NCBI GenBank assembly: GCA_009809945.1
Contig: WTPW01000151.1
Coordinates: 221,929 to 285,928 of the forward strand
Direction of reading: 5' to 3'
Source of the DNA: Gigaspora margarita
Taxonomy: Eukaryota; Glomeromycota; Glomeromycetes; Diversisporales; Gigasporaceae
DNA length: 64,000 bases
Shown here: in pieces, positions 1 through 10,449 of the stretch
Layout: the number at the start of each line of letters is the position of its first letter
How positions within the stretch are numbered: the stretch's first letter is position 1
Position numbers and translations under genes: made by a program
The notes under the pieces: model-generated
Told to the model about the DNA's origin: nothing
Seen by the model: only the letters and a program-made list of their open reading frames with translations
Databases searched by the model: none

Positions 1-584
1 ATATTACAAAGAAGCTACGTTGAAATTGTTTACAGGAACTTTCATCAAAGATATCTCCACAAGTTCTTGACCAAATTTGATGAAATTTTTTTTATTTTAA
101 TTCTACGAATCCATAGAATTAAATAAAAAAAGTTTTATTAAATTTGATCAAGAACTCATAGAGATAATTTTAACTACAATTATTATACAAATTACTAACT
201 AATTCGCAATTGCATTACATAATTATTTGTTTATCGATATACAATTACGATCAATGTTCATAATACATATGCAGGATAAGTACCAAGTTGCTATCAATAC
301 TAAAGCCCGATTACAGGCTTGCCATTAATGACTTGTTATATTTATATTGATTATTATAGCGCAACTTAACTTGTTACAATGATTTTTGCAAAATGTGGGT
401 AAATTGCTAAAAATAAAATATAACATGCATAAAATCTTAGTAATTCGACAAAATATTCAATTNTGNNCCTTTTTAAAATTAANTTCAATTTGCTAAAATT
501 TAAATTTGGACCTTAGATCAAATTTGAATCAATTTGCTAAAAAAAAAATATGACATATATCAGAGATGTCTGGGGTCCTATTCA

Positions 585-960
585 TTATGTACCGGTCCAG
601 CCCAAGATCTTTGTTTTCTGGTGCCAATTTACACTTCCTAGTGAAATACAAACTGCAATGAAAAGAGCATGTTAGTAACAAGAAAAAAAACAAAGAAAAA
701 AAACTAATATATTCGTTATATACCGGTACAGCCCAAGATCTTTGTTCTCTAGTGCCAATTTACGCTTCCTAGCGAAATACAAACTGCAATGAAAAAGAGC
801 GTGTTAGTGACAAGAATGAAAGTAAGAAAGAAATCAAAAAAAAAACTAGTACGTTCGTTATGTACTAGTCCAGTCCAAGATCTTTGTTTTCAGCAACATT
901 CCACGTTTTCTGACAAAGTACTAACCTATAAGAAAAGTATTAGTGAAATAATAAACAAAA
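585..960. repeat. Minisatellite array, about 130-145 bp unit, three copies
   Basis: Three successive units each contain 'ccagcccaagatctttgtt' or a close variant (near 598, 728 and 874), followed by a 'cttcctagtgaaatac' stretch and an A-rich spacer. The same family recurs as a longer array at 38985-39900 ('aagatcttta', 'atttcctagcaaagta'). No coding signal. The rest of 1-1430 is AT-rich and holds no gene that I can see. Confidence 0.8.
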
Positions 961-1449
961 AAAAATAGTGAAAAAAATAAAATTATAAAAGAAGTTAAGC
1001 GAAAGTAGATTAGATTTAAAAACTTAAAAGTTCGAAGTAATAAATTGTTAATTAAACGTGCATATTTTTTATTCATTGAGTTAAAGCAGAAGATAAAGTG
1101 AAGGTAGATTATCTAGTACTATGTAGATCATAACAGATAAGTCTTAACATAGTGTTACAAAATGTAACGATAAAAAAATATAAATCCAAAAATTTGCTAA
1201 GTTCAAATTTTAAATGATTAGTAACAATTAATCGTTATGTATCGACTTGAATCAATTCGATAATAATCAATTGCAGATGCATAACGATTTATATCTGTTA
1301 ATCAATAGTTATCGATTATTGATATCTATCATTTTACAACTGCACTATCGATTTATATCATTATATCTTAATCAATATATATCGTTTTTTTGTTATATAT
1401 TGATGTTTATCGGGTTAAAAAATTTTGTGACGTGTTTGGAGGTTTGGGG

Positions 1450-1937
1450 ATACTGAAAAAGGACCGAAAAGAAGGTTTTGGTGGGTATCGGAATTGGAGT
1501 GAACCTCACAAGGGCAGAAGTAGGTAATGGTAGTGGTTTAATGGTTAGCTCTAACTGCAAGTATATGGGTAAAGCTGTAGCGTAAGTTACTGAAGTGTAG
1601 ATAATACCTGTGTGGGACAGGGACTGCTCTACCAAGTGTATCACGAGGATAAATTAGTCCTAAAGAAGTTCACCTAGAATTCAGAACTAGCCTCGACTGA
1701 CTTATGTATCAGAGGACTGTACAGGTGATACAAGTAGGATTAACAGGCGAAGCATGGACCAGAGGATTTAAATAGGTAACCCCTAGTCAGTTTACAGGTA
1801 TGGCAATTAGTGTAGAACCTTCGGGCGGTGTGGCTAGTTGTACTCTCATCAATGTAACAAATGTTGGGTGCCCTTGGAGTCGCCCTTGATTCAGAAGCTT
1901 GAATAAATGCCTTCATACCATAGCGGTAACTTTGACA

Positions 1938-1972
<35 letters not shown>
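1450..1972 (+). mobile_element. Poly(A)-tailed retroposon (non-autonomous, SINE- or LINE-tail-like)
   Basis: A less AT-rich block ends in a run of 34 A residues at 1939-1972. A core around 1794-1860 ('gtgtagaaccttcgggcgg' and 'ggctagttgta') recurs at 29344-29450 in an independent, more diverged copy. The clean A tail and shared 3' core indicate retroposition. The 5' end is set only approximately, and no target-site duplication is clear because the right flank is itself A-rich. No open reading frame in it looks real. Confidence 0.6.
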
Positions 1973-1973
<1 letters not shown>

Positions 1974-2007
1974 CAAAAGCCAAAAAAAAAACAAAACAAA
2001 AGTAAAA

Positions 2008-2400
2008 AAACAAAGGAAACAAAAAAACAATGTAGAAGATCTAATTTATAAACAAAGATCTAATCTGATCATATAATACAAAATTTGTAGATTAAATTTT
2101 GATACATATCGATATATTTTAAAAATATAGTCGAATGTGCTCTTGGTATAATCCAGGTTACAGATCTACTAATCCAGCTTGGTTTCCCAGGTCTAAAATA
2201 TTTTAAAAATAGTTCAAATTATTTCAAAAAATATTTTGAATCCACTTTTGAAATATTTCAAAAACATTTTCGAAATATTTCGAAACCTGAAATATTTTGA
2301 AATATATTGTGATATGCAAAATCTTTCGAAAGATTTCACATGTTCGCAAGATCTTCAAAAGTTTTTGCTACTATAAATTTGCTTATGTTATAGATTTTCT
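2008..2400. repeat. Dispersed repeat, copy 1
   Basis: Shares 'gatctaatctgatc', a 'gatctactaatccagcttgg' element and a terminal 'ctattataaatttgct'-type stretch, in the same order, with 42915-43440. Function unknown. The right end runs into the degraded transposase region. Confidence 0.6.
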
Positions 2401-4114
2401 TTTTAGCCATTAATTAGCTTGTTTTCTGTGATATTTTTTGATAAATTATTTGCTCTTTTGGTGGATGTTTTTTCTTTTTTATCTTCATTTCAGTTGGATT
2501 GATATTTTTTTCTGCACATAAGATTTCCTACTTTGAATTGATGTGGGTTGAACTCTAATTCTTGATCTACTTTGAATATTTGCAAACTGTAATGAAGAAT
2601 TTTGTTGAAATAAGAAAAGATGCCAACTTGCCTATTAACAGAGATTCAGATTTTTCATATCCTTTTATGAAGTGTTCAATTCCCACAAGAAGTTGGCTAT
2701 TATTCTGAATATCACCAATTATATAGTGAAAGAATTTTTCAACAGATACTATATGCTTGTTCAAATCTTCACTGCTATATAGTTATTAAATGAATTTTGA
2801 ACCATTATGAATTATAAATATTAAAAAAAAACTTAAAATGCCAATCTAATTTCAATGTGACTAAACATTGCTTATTTTCTCACTTGTCCTGCTTGTCATT
2901 TTGTTACTCTTTCATTAATTACTTAATTGTCTAGCTTATTAGTTAATTTTTATAAAAATACAAAAAGGTTGGATCTTTAACAATTATGCCCTTGCAATTA
3001 TATTTAAATTAATATTTTTAGCATAGTTTTATAACATAAAACACATTCACCAACTATATGCAATATAACTATATTTTATGCAATTATCAAGAGAAAGAGC
3101 AGAAATATTATCAAAAGACTCTACATGCTATTTTATCATACCTGCTGTTTGATGCTTATATGTGAGGCAAGACATGCACATGTTCCTATAGATGGGTCTA
3201 TAATATAAAATTTATTAGTACTTGTACTCAGTACAATATTCAAACCAGTTGAGTTATTATATTGTATTTTTTGTAAGTCAATTTGTTGCCATCCAGAGCA
3301 AAGAAATTGATTTGATAGTTCAAGATGACCTGGATCATAGTAGCAATAGCTATTATTTGCTATTATAGAAATACTCTATATTTGTTGTAATAGGGCATTG
3401 TATACTGAGTTCAGGCAAAAATGGGATTCTTAATAAGCCAGAAGCTCCTTTCACTTAGTTATTTGTATAGTTTTTTCAAATTAATAAATTTTATGATATG
3501 CTAGTGCCCATGATATCATTTCCAAAAGCATGAAATATGTATTGCAAGCTGAGAATGTTTTGCAAAATAGCTTTTTTTTGAGTTAAAAAAATAAAATATC
3601 TATTTCAGAAATAGTTGATGAATATAAGACTTTTTTGAATAACTACATAATTAGTGCACAATCATCTTTGAAAATTTTATATTTTGAGTCATATAGCTAT
3701 TGACAAAGTAATTGCAAAACATGAAAAATACAAAGCAATCTGATACTACTTGGCCAGCAAAGTAAAAGAGCATTATATTTTGCATATGAATTATCTGTTA
3801 TGATAACTGCAGATCCAAGTTTCAATTCACACCCATAGAATGAATTATCTGGTAAAATCTCTTTAAGCAAATTAAGAGCATTTTTGTTAGTGACTTCAGA
3901 TTCATATAATATTAGAAATATTCCTAATAGTAATGCTCCAGCTATACAATTAGTATAAAGGAGTGTGATTGTTATATTAAGCCAATCAAAAGCAACTAAT
4001 GCATTAAAATAATATAATTCGTCTGCCTGATAGATTTTTCATGAACTCATTTCATTATTCATTACAATACAAAAAATAAAGGGAGTTTGTTTTAAAGAAT
4101 TATATACTTGAAAT

Positions 4115-4290
4115 AGGACCCCAAAATATAGATAGATCAGGTATTAGTTTGCTTATTTTTGAAGATTTTTATGCAGATATTTTCTATTTTTAGTAATTTT
4201 TTGCTTATTTCTGAGGGTTTTTCTGCAGATCTTTCTATTTTTAGTAATTTTATAATTAACCTGACCTATCTATGTATATTTCAGGATCCT
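4115..4290 (+). mobile_element. MITE (TIR AGGACCCCAAAATATA), copy 1
   Basis: About 176 bp between terminal inverted repeats AGGACCCCAAAATATA and TATATTTCAGGATCCT, with further inverted similarity inward (GATAGATCAGG and CCTGACCTATC). It is flanked by an 8-bp direct repeat CTTGAAAT (4107-4114 and 4291-4298; 9 bp if the next A is counted). That duplication length fits hAT or MULE superfamilies. The interior has two diverged direct repeats around 'ttttagtaattttt'. It sits inside the degenerate MULE gene. Confidence 0.85.
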
Positions 4291-4969
4291 CTTGAAATAC
4301 TGCTTTTCTGTTACCAAAATTGTTGTACAAATTTACAACTTTTTGTAATCAGTTAAACATTTTTTCCATTCAGATTATCTAAATGCATAACATGAAATTT
4401 ATTATAAAGATATTTTACAAAGCCTTAATCCAGATTTTTTGATCTATTGGCTAATAATCTTACTAGTTCTTCACCATTTGATGCTGATAAATGTAATTTG
4501 TCCTCATAAACATGTCATGCAGTAGCTGCTGAATGTTCTGCCTTAAATAAATTAATATATTTGTTTTGAGCCTCAAGCCCAACTGGCTGAAAGCTTAGCA
4601 AAGATGGGTAAAATATAAATTAATTTCAAAAGAATTAGATTTTTTTAATCTAAGATTAAGCATCGCGGGACAATTCGTATTTCTATTTTTCAAACTATGT
4701 AGTTTTTTGATTTCATGATGGTTTTACTAAGGCACTGTGAATTAGTAATGGCAAAAGACAAGGTTATAAAAATTTTTATGAAAATGACAATAAATGATAG
4801 GTTATTTTAAAATAACAATATCATTTATTATAAAAAAATTTGTAAAACTATAGCAAAATAATAAGTCATAAAAAATATTTAATAAATAAAATTAAAAAGA
4901 CACACATAAGGATTCTGTACCAGGTTATATTGATCATGTAGCACAGGCAAATTTTTTTGAATTATTAAT

Positions 4970-5170
4970 ATTAGGGTTAGAGTTAGAGTTAAAGCAAGGT
5001 TAGCAAGATATATAGTAAAATCGTTCAAGAAGAACTTTTTGTTAGTGCACTAAAGGTAGTTTTTTATGCAAACTTTTGGTAAATATGCGATTTTTGACAA
5101 AATGAATAGTTGTTTTGAAATTTTTATAATTGTGTTGCATTACATCTTATCTTGAAACCTGATTGGCAGT
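4970..5170 (+). repeat. Dispersed repeat with a telomere-like head, copy 1
   Basis: Begins 'attagggttagagttagag', then 'aagaagaactttttgttag', 'taaaggtagttttttatgc' and 'tgcgatttttgac'. Related blocks lie at 33280-33500 (plus) and, in reverse orientation, 50060-50200. In each copy the TTAGGG-like stretch sits at the same end. Confidence 0.65.
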
Positions 5171-5433
5171 TCAGCTACATGATAAACATAACCTGGCACA
5201 GAAAACTAATGTGTTAAAAAGACAAATAATGCAATAATACTAATTGTTCTACAATAAATAAAAATAAATATGATTTATTTGCAAATACTAAGAAAAATTA
5301 CATTCAACTAAAGATTTTGATGATAATTTCTAAATTTTTCATTTTTTGTAAATTTTTGGTTGGAATTTTTGCCATCTAGATAATCTGATAATTACTAATT
5401 TTCTTAGTGATTCTTGTAGTTCATAGCTTTATA

Positions 5434-5610
5434 AGGACCCCAAAATATATATAGATAGATCAGGTTAATTATGAAATTACTAAAAATAGAAAGATCTGCA
5501 GAAAAACTCAAAAATAAGCAAAAATTACTAAAAATAGAAAAGATCTGCATAAAACCCCCCAAAAATAAGCAAACTAATACCTGACCTATCTATGTATATT
5601 TTGGGGTCTT
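5434..5610 (-). mobile_element. MITE (TIR AGGACCCCAAAATATA), copy 2, inverted
   Basis: Inverted relative to the copy at 4115-4290, with the same TIRs and internal repeats. Flanks are gctttata (5426-5433) and actttata (5611-5618), an 8-bp duplication with one mismatch. The two copies therefore inserted independently and define the element ends well. Confidence 0.85.
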
Positions 5611-5639
5611 ACTTTATATTTATCTATTCAACAATAAAT

Positions 5640-5990
5640 CATGTTTATATCCAAAATGTGATCAATATGCTGTACTAAACTTATATAGTAATTGTATCAA
5701 GTTATTAATGCTTTTGATTGGTTATAAACCTATGATCAAAATGTAATGAATGAATCAACCAAATACTAAGTGATCACCACAATACAGCAATAATTGATAA
5801 GTTTTGTAACAAACTTTTACATTAAATTAGATAGAAACCACAACTGTTAATTCCAATACTGTATGTTATCTCAATAGCTAACAAGTTTTGTAACAAAAAT
5901 TTTTAGCAAATTATAGTAGGAATTAAGACAGTTGATTCCAAAACCAACCAATTCAACTCACATCGCAATAGCAAGTTTATTGTTTTGTCT
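5640..5990. repeat. Satellite S1, short block
   Basis: Degenerate units containing 'aagttttgtaacaaa', 'aattccaatac' and 'caatagcaagttt'. The same family forms the long block at 12900-14460 and an inverted block at 57950-58760. Confidence 0.6.
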
Positions 5991-6709
5991 CTCATTTCAA
6001 TATGGTGTATAACTACGAAGAACATATGTTGGTATTGCCCTTTTGCTATCGAGCAACCTATAAATTATAAATGACAAGTATAGTCATAAAAAAATAAATG
6101 ATTTTTTTATAACAAAAATGACTTGTTATATGATGAGGTATCATTTATTTAAATGACAATGTGCCAACACTGCTGTGAATAAAGTGTTGCATCTTAAAAA
6201 TGACCTTGCTTTCTTTAACAGGATATGTTCAAGTTAGACGCATAGTAGTTTTGGATTTTTCTTGAATCTCATTGACCCATTTTAAAGTATCTTCTTTAGT
6301 GTTAATATTCACTAATAAATTGATGACAATCTGTCCAATAATTATATTTTCTGAAGTGACTTTAGGTTCCAATTCATTGTAGTTATCAACTTGATACTCA
6401 TAGGCTGACGGAAGTATTTGCTGAAGTGGCATAGATAGATTTGATATATTGGATGGTTTAGTAACAAATTTTGCTTCTCTTTTATTTTTCAAAAGAAAAA
6501 AAAAGTGAAAATACGATTGTTTATTAATTTAAATGATAAATTAATGACAATATTAATTAATACGTAATTTTATTTTTAATGTTTAATATGTGTAACAATG
6601 CAAAATGTAATTGCAAATTTTTTTCTAGTTCTGACTATTACCATCTGAACTAATGTTCTGAACGATCATCTGAACTCAACCTGGTACACATTTTCTAGGT
6701 GAATAGAAT

Positions 6710-6860
6710 TATTTTTTTGGTAATTAAAATTTTTTGAGTTTTTTCTCAATCATATTGCTCGATTATCTTATATGAAGATGAAGAAGACAACCCAAATAGA
6801 CTTGTTTAGAATTTTCTGATAATGACATGAGAGCTTATTTATTTACAAAAAAATACCTTC
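6710..6860. repeat. Dispersed repeat, copy 1 of 2
   Basis: About 150 bp, including 'atatgaagatgaagaagaca' and 'gagcttatttatttacaaaa', closely matched at 33865-34020. No coding evidence in either copy. Confidence 0.7.
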
Positions 6861-8779
6861 AATACCAGAAACGTAGTACAAAGTACGAAGTGTACCAGGA
6901 ACGTAGTATGAAGTACAAAGTGTATAGTTTAGTTCATATTTCGCGTTCGTACACAAAATCTTGATTCTGATTGGTTGTTCTGATTTCAATGATCGACATC
7001 TGTGCACAGCCCTAATCAGTTTTTTGTGTTAGTATACAAAATCTTGGTTATATAATGCTTTGGTAGTATGATGATTTACAAAATTCAGCTGATCTAAGAT
7101 AGGTTATCAGGGATACGCCTGCAGCAGTCCGGTTAAATCTGGTAATGTATATAAATGCAATGTCATTGCATCATTCTCTCGCCTTCAATCAGTTTCCTTT
7201 TGCAGAATGATGGTCCTATGGTGCAGGCATGTGACTCCCATATTAGTATTCCAAATCGTTAGTTGGAAAACCAAATAGTTGACAAATTTCCAACTAACTG
7301 ATTTAAAAAAATTTTAAACAACTAATCGATTTATCATCAACTAGTTCGATTACGATTAATCGTTAGTTGTTAACTAGTTGTCAACAAACTAATTATTTAT
7401 ATTGATCAACTAAAATTAGTAATATCAGTAATTATGTAATGCAACACAATCGTGCTATATGAACTATAAGCGCTATATATGATCTTGCGCATGCTCCAAA
7501 AAATTTTTGGGTGTATTTATTAACTTTTTTTAAAGTTGACAATAATTGCAATTTACTCTCAGATCTTTCTCGATTATAGCCATGTTTCCATAATTAAGAT
7601 TATGCATTCTTAAGAGGATTTATTATTTACTAAAAATAAGCCAAACTTTATAGTAAAAATATATATTGTGAAAATCAAGTCACTATGAATCAAGATTACG
7701 GGAACCTCCAAAGTTACATCTCACAATCTCCTACGAAACCAAATCATCAGTTTATGATTTTAAAAACCAACTTTCGCACGTTAGTACTCTACGTATCTTT
7801 AGATAATGTTAATAATATGCATTAGTAATTCTGTGCATCAAAAGAATATATAATATGTTTTGCAACCGATTTGATTTTTAGGGGTCTTTTTTTGATAAAT
7901 GGTTAGGGCCGTGTCATTAATCAACTGATTATTTTTTATTAGAGGCCTACCCCCCTCCCTCTTCTTTAATATATATATAGTTAGGTTCTTATATATAATT
8001 TCAACTTTTTTTACCCCCTCCCCCCTAAAAAATCACCTGATTTTTGTCACTCCCCTTACACAAACTTTTGGCATTAGGTGAGGTGAAGAATAACAAATGA
8101 AACAATCAATTAAAAAAGCTTTTTAGCTTTTATATTTTAATAATAACAATAATAATAATAAAAACAATCTAAAATAATTTGCACTCTGATCGACAAAAAA
8201 CTGAATGCTAATTGGACTTTTATTCTTGATTTGATTGGATAACTCAGGACATGTGCACATTATATCATTGATGTAAAGTCCGTTTGAACATTTATGATTG
8301 GTCATCTTTCAGAAACGTGATCATTGTTGTGGGAAATTACAATATAATGCAATTTTGATTGACATGAAAATTGTCGTAAATATTATGCTGTAATGCTGAC
8401 ATAATTCCATAATGATGTAATGCCATAATGCTAAAGATAAAAAAACTAGCAAATAATACTAGCGCTAAGAAAAAATTACATCCTACTAAAAATTTAGATG
8501 ATTGATTTTTAGAATATTTGTTGTCTGAATTATCTGATAATTACTAATTTTTTTTAGCGATTCCTAAGTTTGTAGTTTGATGCCAATCTACCAACAAATA
8601 GAATCATGGTAGTGTGTTAATCTACTAATTTCTGTATAATAAACGCTGCTTAATAATACGAGAATAAAAAAAATTCAATTGCACTTTGCTATTTTTAATT
8701 TGCTATATCCAAAAACTGTAATTAGACTGTGAGAAAATTAATGACATATGATCATTTGCATGTTAATGTAAATAAAATA
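6860..8779. other. Non-coding stretch with small dispersed repeats
   Basis: Holds two 'accaggaacgtag'-type motifs (6865-6910) and 'catatttcgcgttcgtaca' (6937-6956), the latter repeated near 15122 and, diverged, near 15480. At 7250-7445 there is a low-complexity cluster of 'gttagttg' and its complement. Pyrimidine- or C-rich tracts lie at 7950-8060. Short ORFs here have no recognisable features. Confidence 0.5.
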
Positions 8780-9844
8780 CAGTCAGACCCCTCTAAGTGC
8801 ACATCATCAGGACTGGCACTGAGGCGTGCATTTAGGGGGGTTGCAATTAGAGAATAGCCAATAATATCATGGTAAAAATTATGATCACATGTGCATATAG
8901 CCGCTTATTATATACATGCATGTACTGTACGTATGTACTATAACTGTTACTTTTGCAGTTTTATATACTGTATTAACGAACAAACGTTTTACTGATTAAT
9001 GGATATTTGCCTGCCCCATAAGTATTTATTACAAGATAAAAAATTGCAAGTAAATTAAAAAAAAGTTTTTCAAAAATTGATTTAAGCAACTTAATGTTCA
9101 TTTATTTAACTATGTTCGCTCATTTACTATACGTTTCTTAATCTTCCAATTTTTAGTTCAAGAAGATTGACAATTACATATAAATGTTCAAAGATTGTTA
9201 AGGAAAAAGATAAACTTTTTTTTTTGAATTAAGTTTTAACTATAATCAATTCTTTACGAAATATGAATAAATGACAAAGACGAAATATAAATAGGCGACA
9301 AAGCATGATTGGACAATAACAAACAGCATAATCAGAGCAATAAAGTATGAATAAGGCAACTAAGTATGAATAGGCAACAAAGGTAATAAAGCATGGACGG
9401 GGCGACAAGGCATGAATGGAGTGATAAGCATGGATGGGACGATAAGCATGAACAGGGCAACAAAGCATGAATTGGGCAATGAAGTATGAATGGGTAATGA
9501 AGCATAAATAGCGTGACAAAGGCGATGATATGTAATACTATTAGTATAATTTATTAAATAAAAAAAAGCCTAACTAAATTACAATGATATTGCTATAGTA
9601 CATAATAATTGTACTTTTCCTATATGTAAAAATCAGAAATTTTGATTGGTTATCAACCACGTGAGTGCATTTATGGAGGGACTTTAATAGATAATGAGCT
9701 AAAAAATTGGCATGCACATGCAGAATAAAGAAGTGCATTTACTTATAAGTCCCATGGTGGGCCCACGCTTCTATCGTGCATTTAAAAAGAAGTAGCATTT
9801 AGGGGGGTAGCATTTAGGGGAGTAGCGTTTAGGGGATCTGACTG
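8780..9844. mobile_element. Non-autonomous Tc1/mariner-like (pogo-type ends) DNA transposon
   Basis: Left end CAGTCAGACCCCTCTAAGTG and right end GGGGATCTGACTG are inverted repeats. Each is flanked by TA (8778-8779 and 9845-9846), the Tc1/mariner target. Length is 1065 bp. Near the right end the motif 'tagcatttagggg' recurs several times, so the terminus is subrepeated. No transposase is encoded; the interior is AT-rich sequence plus a minisatellite (9265-9530). Ends of this type are known from pogo/Tigger-like families; the subfamily here is inferred. Confidence 0.85.
9265..9530. repeat. Minisatellite inside the Tc1/mariner-like element
   Basis: Degenerate tandem units of about 16-19 bp with consensus near 'gggcaacaaagcatgaat'. 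The open frame on the minus strand through here, rich in HSIHA/HAYR-like units, is a by-product of the repeat. Confidence 0.75.
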
Positions 9845-9989
9845 TATTTGAAATACATATAGGCTAAATTTTGAGCATGACTACAATGGCTGGTATAATT
9901 TAGGATATATTGAGTATAACCAAAATAAATAAAAAAAATATCAGCAAATTGTAGTGTTATCCAACAATTTTTTTAAAACCAAAAACCAA

Positions 9990-10352
9990 ATGGAAAACTC
10001 AGAAATGCTACAAATTAATGATATCAATCAACTGAATTTTGATAGCAGTCTCCAATTGGTGAATATAAATGATCCAAATAGAAATTATTTGCTTGGTTAT
10101 TGTTAAGAACATGGAATAGGAATTGAAAAGGAAGAAAAAAAAGCATTCATGTATTACCAAAAATCAGCAGATATGAATAATTCTAATGGAATGTACCAAG
10201 TTGGATATTGTTATTATTTAGGAATTGGGAACGAAATCGATAAGCAAAAAGTGTTTTCATATTATCTGAAGTCTGCTGAGGTAAGTAATTCTATGGGAAT
10301 TTGGAAAACTGCCTGGTGTTATTATTACGGAATTGGCGTTAAAAAATTTTGA
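9990..10352 (+). pseudogene. Sel1-like repeat protein fragment with in-frame stop
   Basis: An ATG at 9990 opens a frame that holds except for a TAA at 10104 (codon 39) and ends at a TGA at 10350-10352. About three Sel1/TPR-like units are visible: 'LLGYC(stop)EHGIGIEKEE', 'YQVGYCYYLGIGNEIDKQK' and 'KTAWCYYYGIGV', with spacers such as 'AFMYYQKSADMNNS' and 'FSYYLKSAEVSNSMG'. Sel1 units act as protein-interaction scaffolds, and Glomeromycotina have many such genes. This copy is short, interrupted and followed at once by a tandem array, so it is probably dead. A single sequencing error at 10104 would still leave a truncated protein. Confidence 0.75.
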
Positions 10353-10449
10353 TAAATTTTATAAATGGATTAATAAGTAAGTTAAATTTTATTTTTTATT
10401 ATAATGTTTGTATTTTATTTAAAACAAGATTTCTTACACAATTTTGATT

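Larger units (their letters stand above)
2567..6492 (-). pseudogene. Degenerate SWIM-type MULE transposase (FAR1-like)
   Basis: Reads on the minus strand in several pieces. (1) 6130-6492: N-terminal part with 'EDTLKWVNEIQEKSKTTMR', then an in-frame TGA, then 'TYPVKESKVIFKM'. (2) About 4330-4618: 'HSAATAWHVYEDKLHLSAS' and 'LVRLLANRSKN'. (3) About 3640-4030: the core, with 'VIITDNSYA', 'CWPSS' and 'LLCIFHVLQ', which in this family are the second catalytic Asp region and the C-x-FH block. (4) About 3160-3215: 'SIGTCACLAS', the CxC half of a SWIM zinc finger whose second half is lost. (5) 2567-2764: an open C-terminal piece. Stops and frameshifts separate the pieces. Insertions lie between them: MITEs at 4115-4290 and 5434-5610, satellite at 5640-5990 and a telomere-like repeat at 4970-5170. 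The family is recognised from these motifs. That all five pieces come from one gene copy is inference. Confidence 0.65.

Noticed and set aside
9229..9519. 96-codon minus-strand frame with HAYR/HSIHA repeats
   Set aside because: Arises from the 16-19 bp minisatellite inside a transposon.
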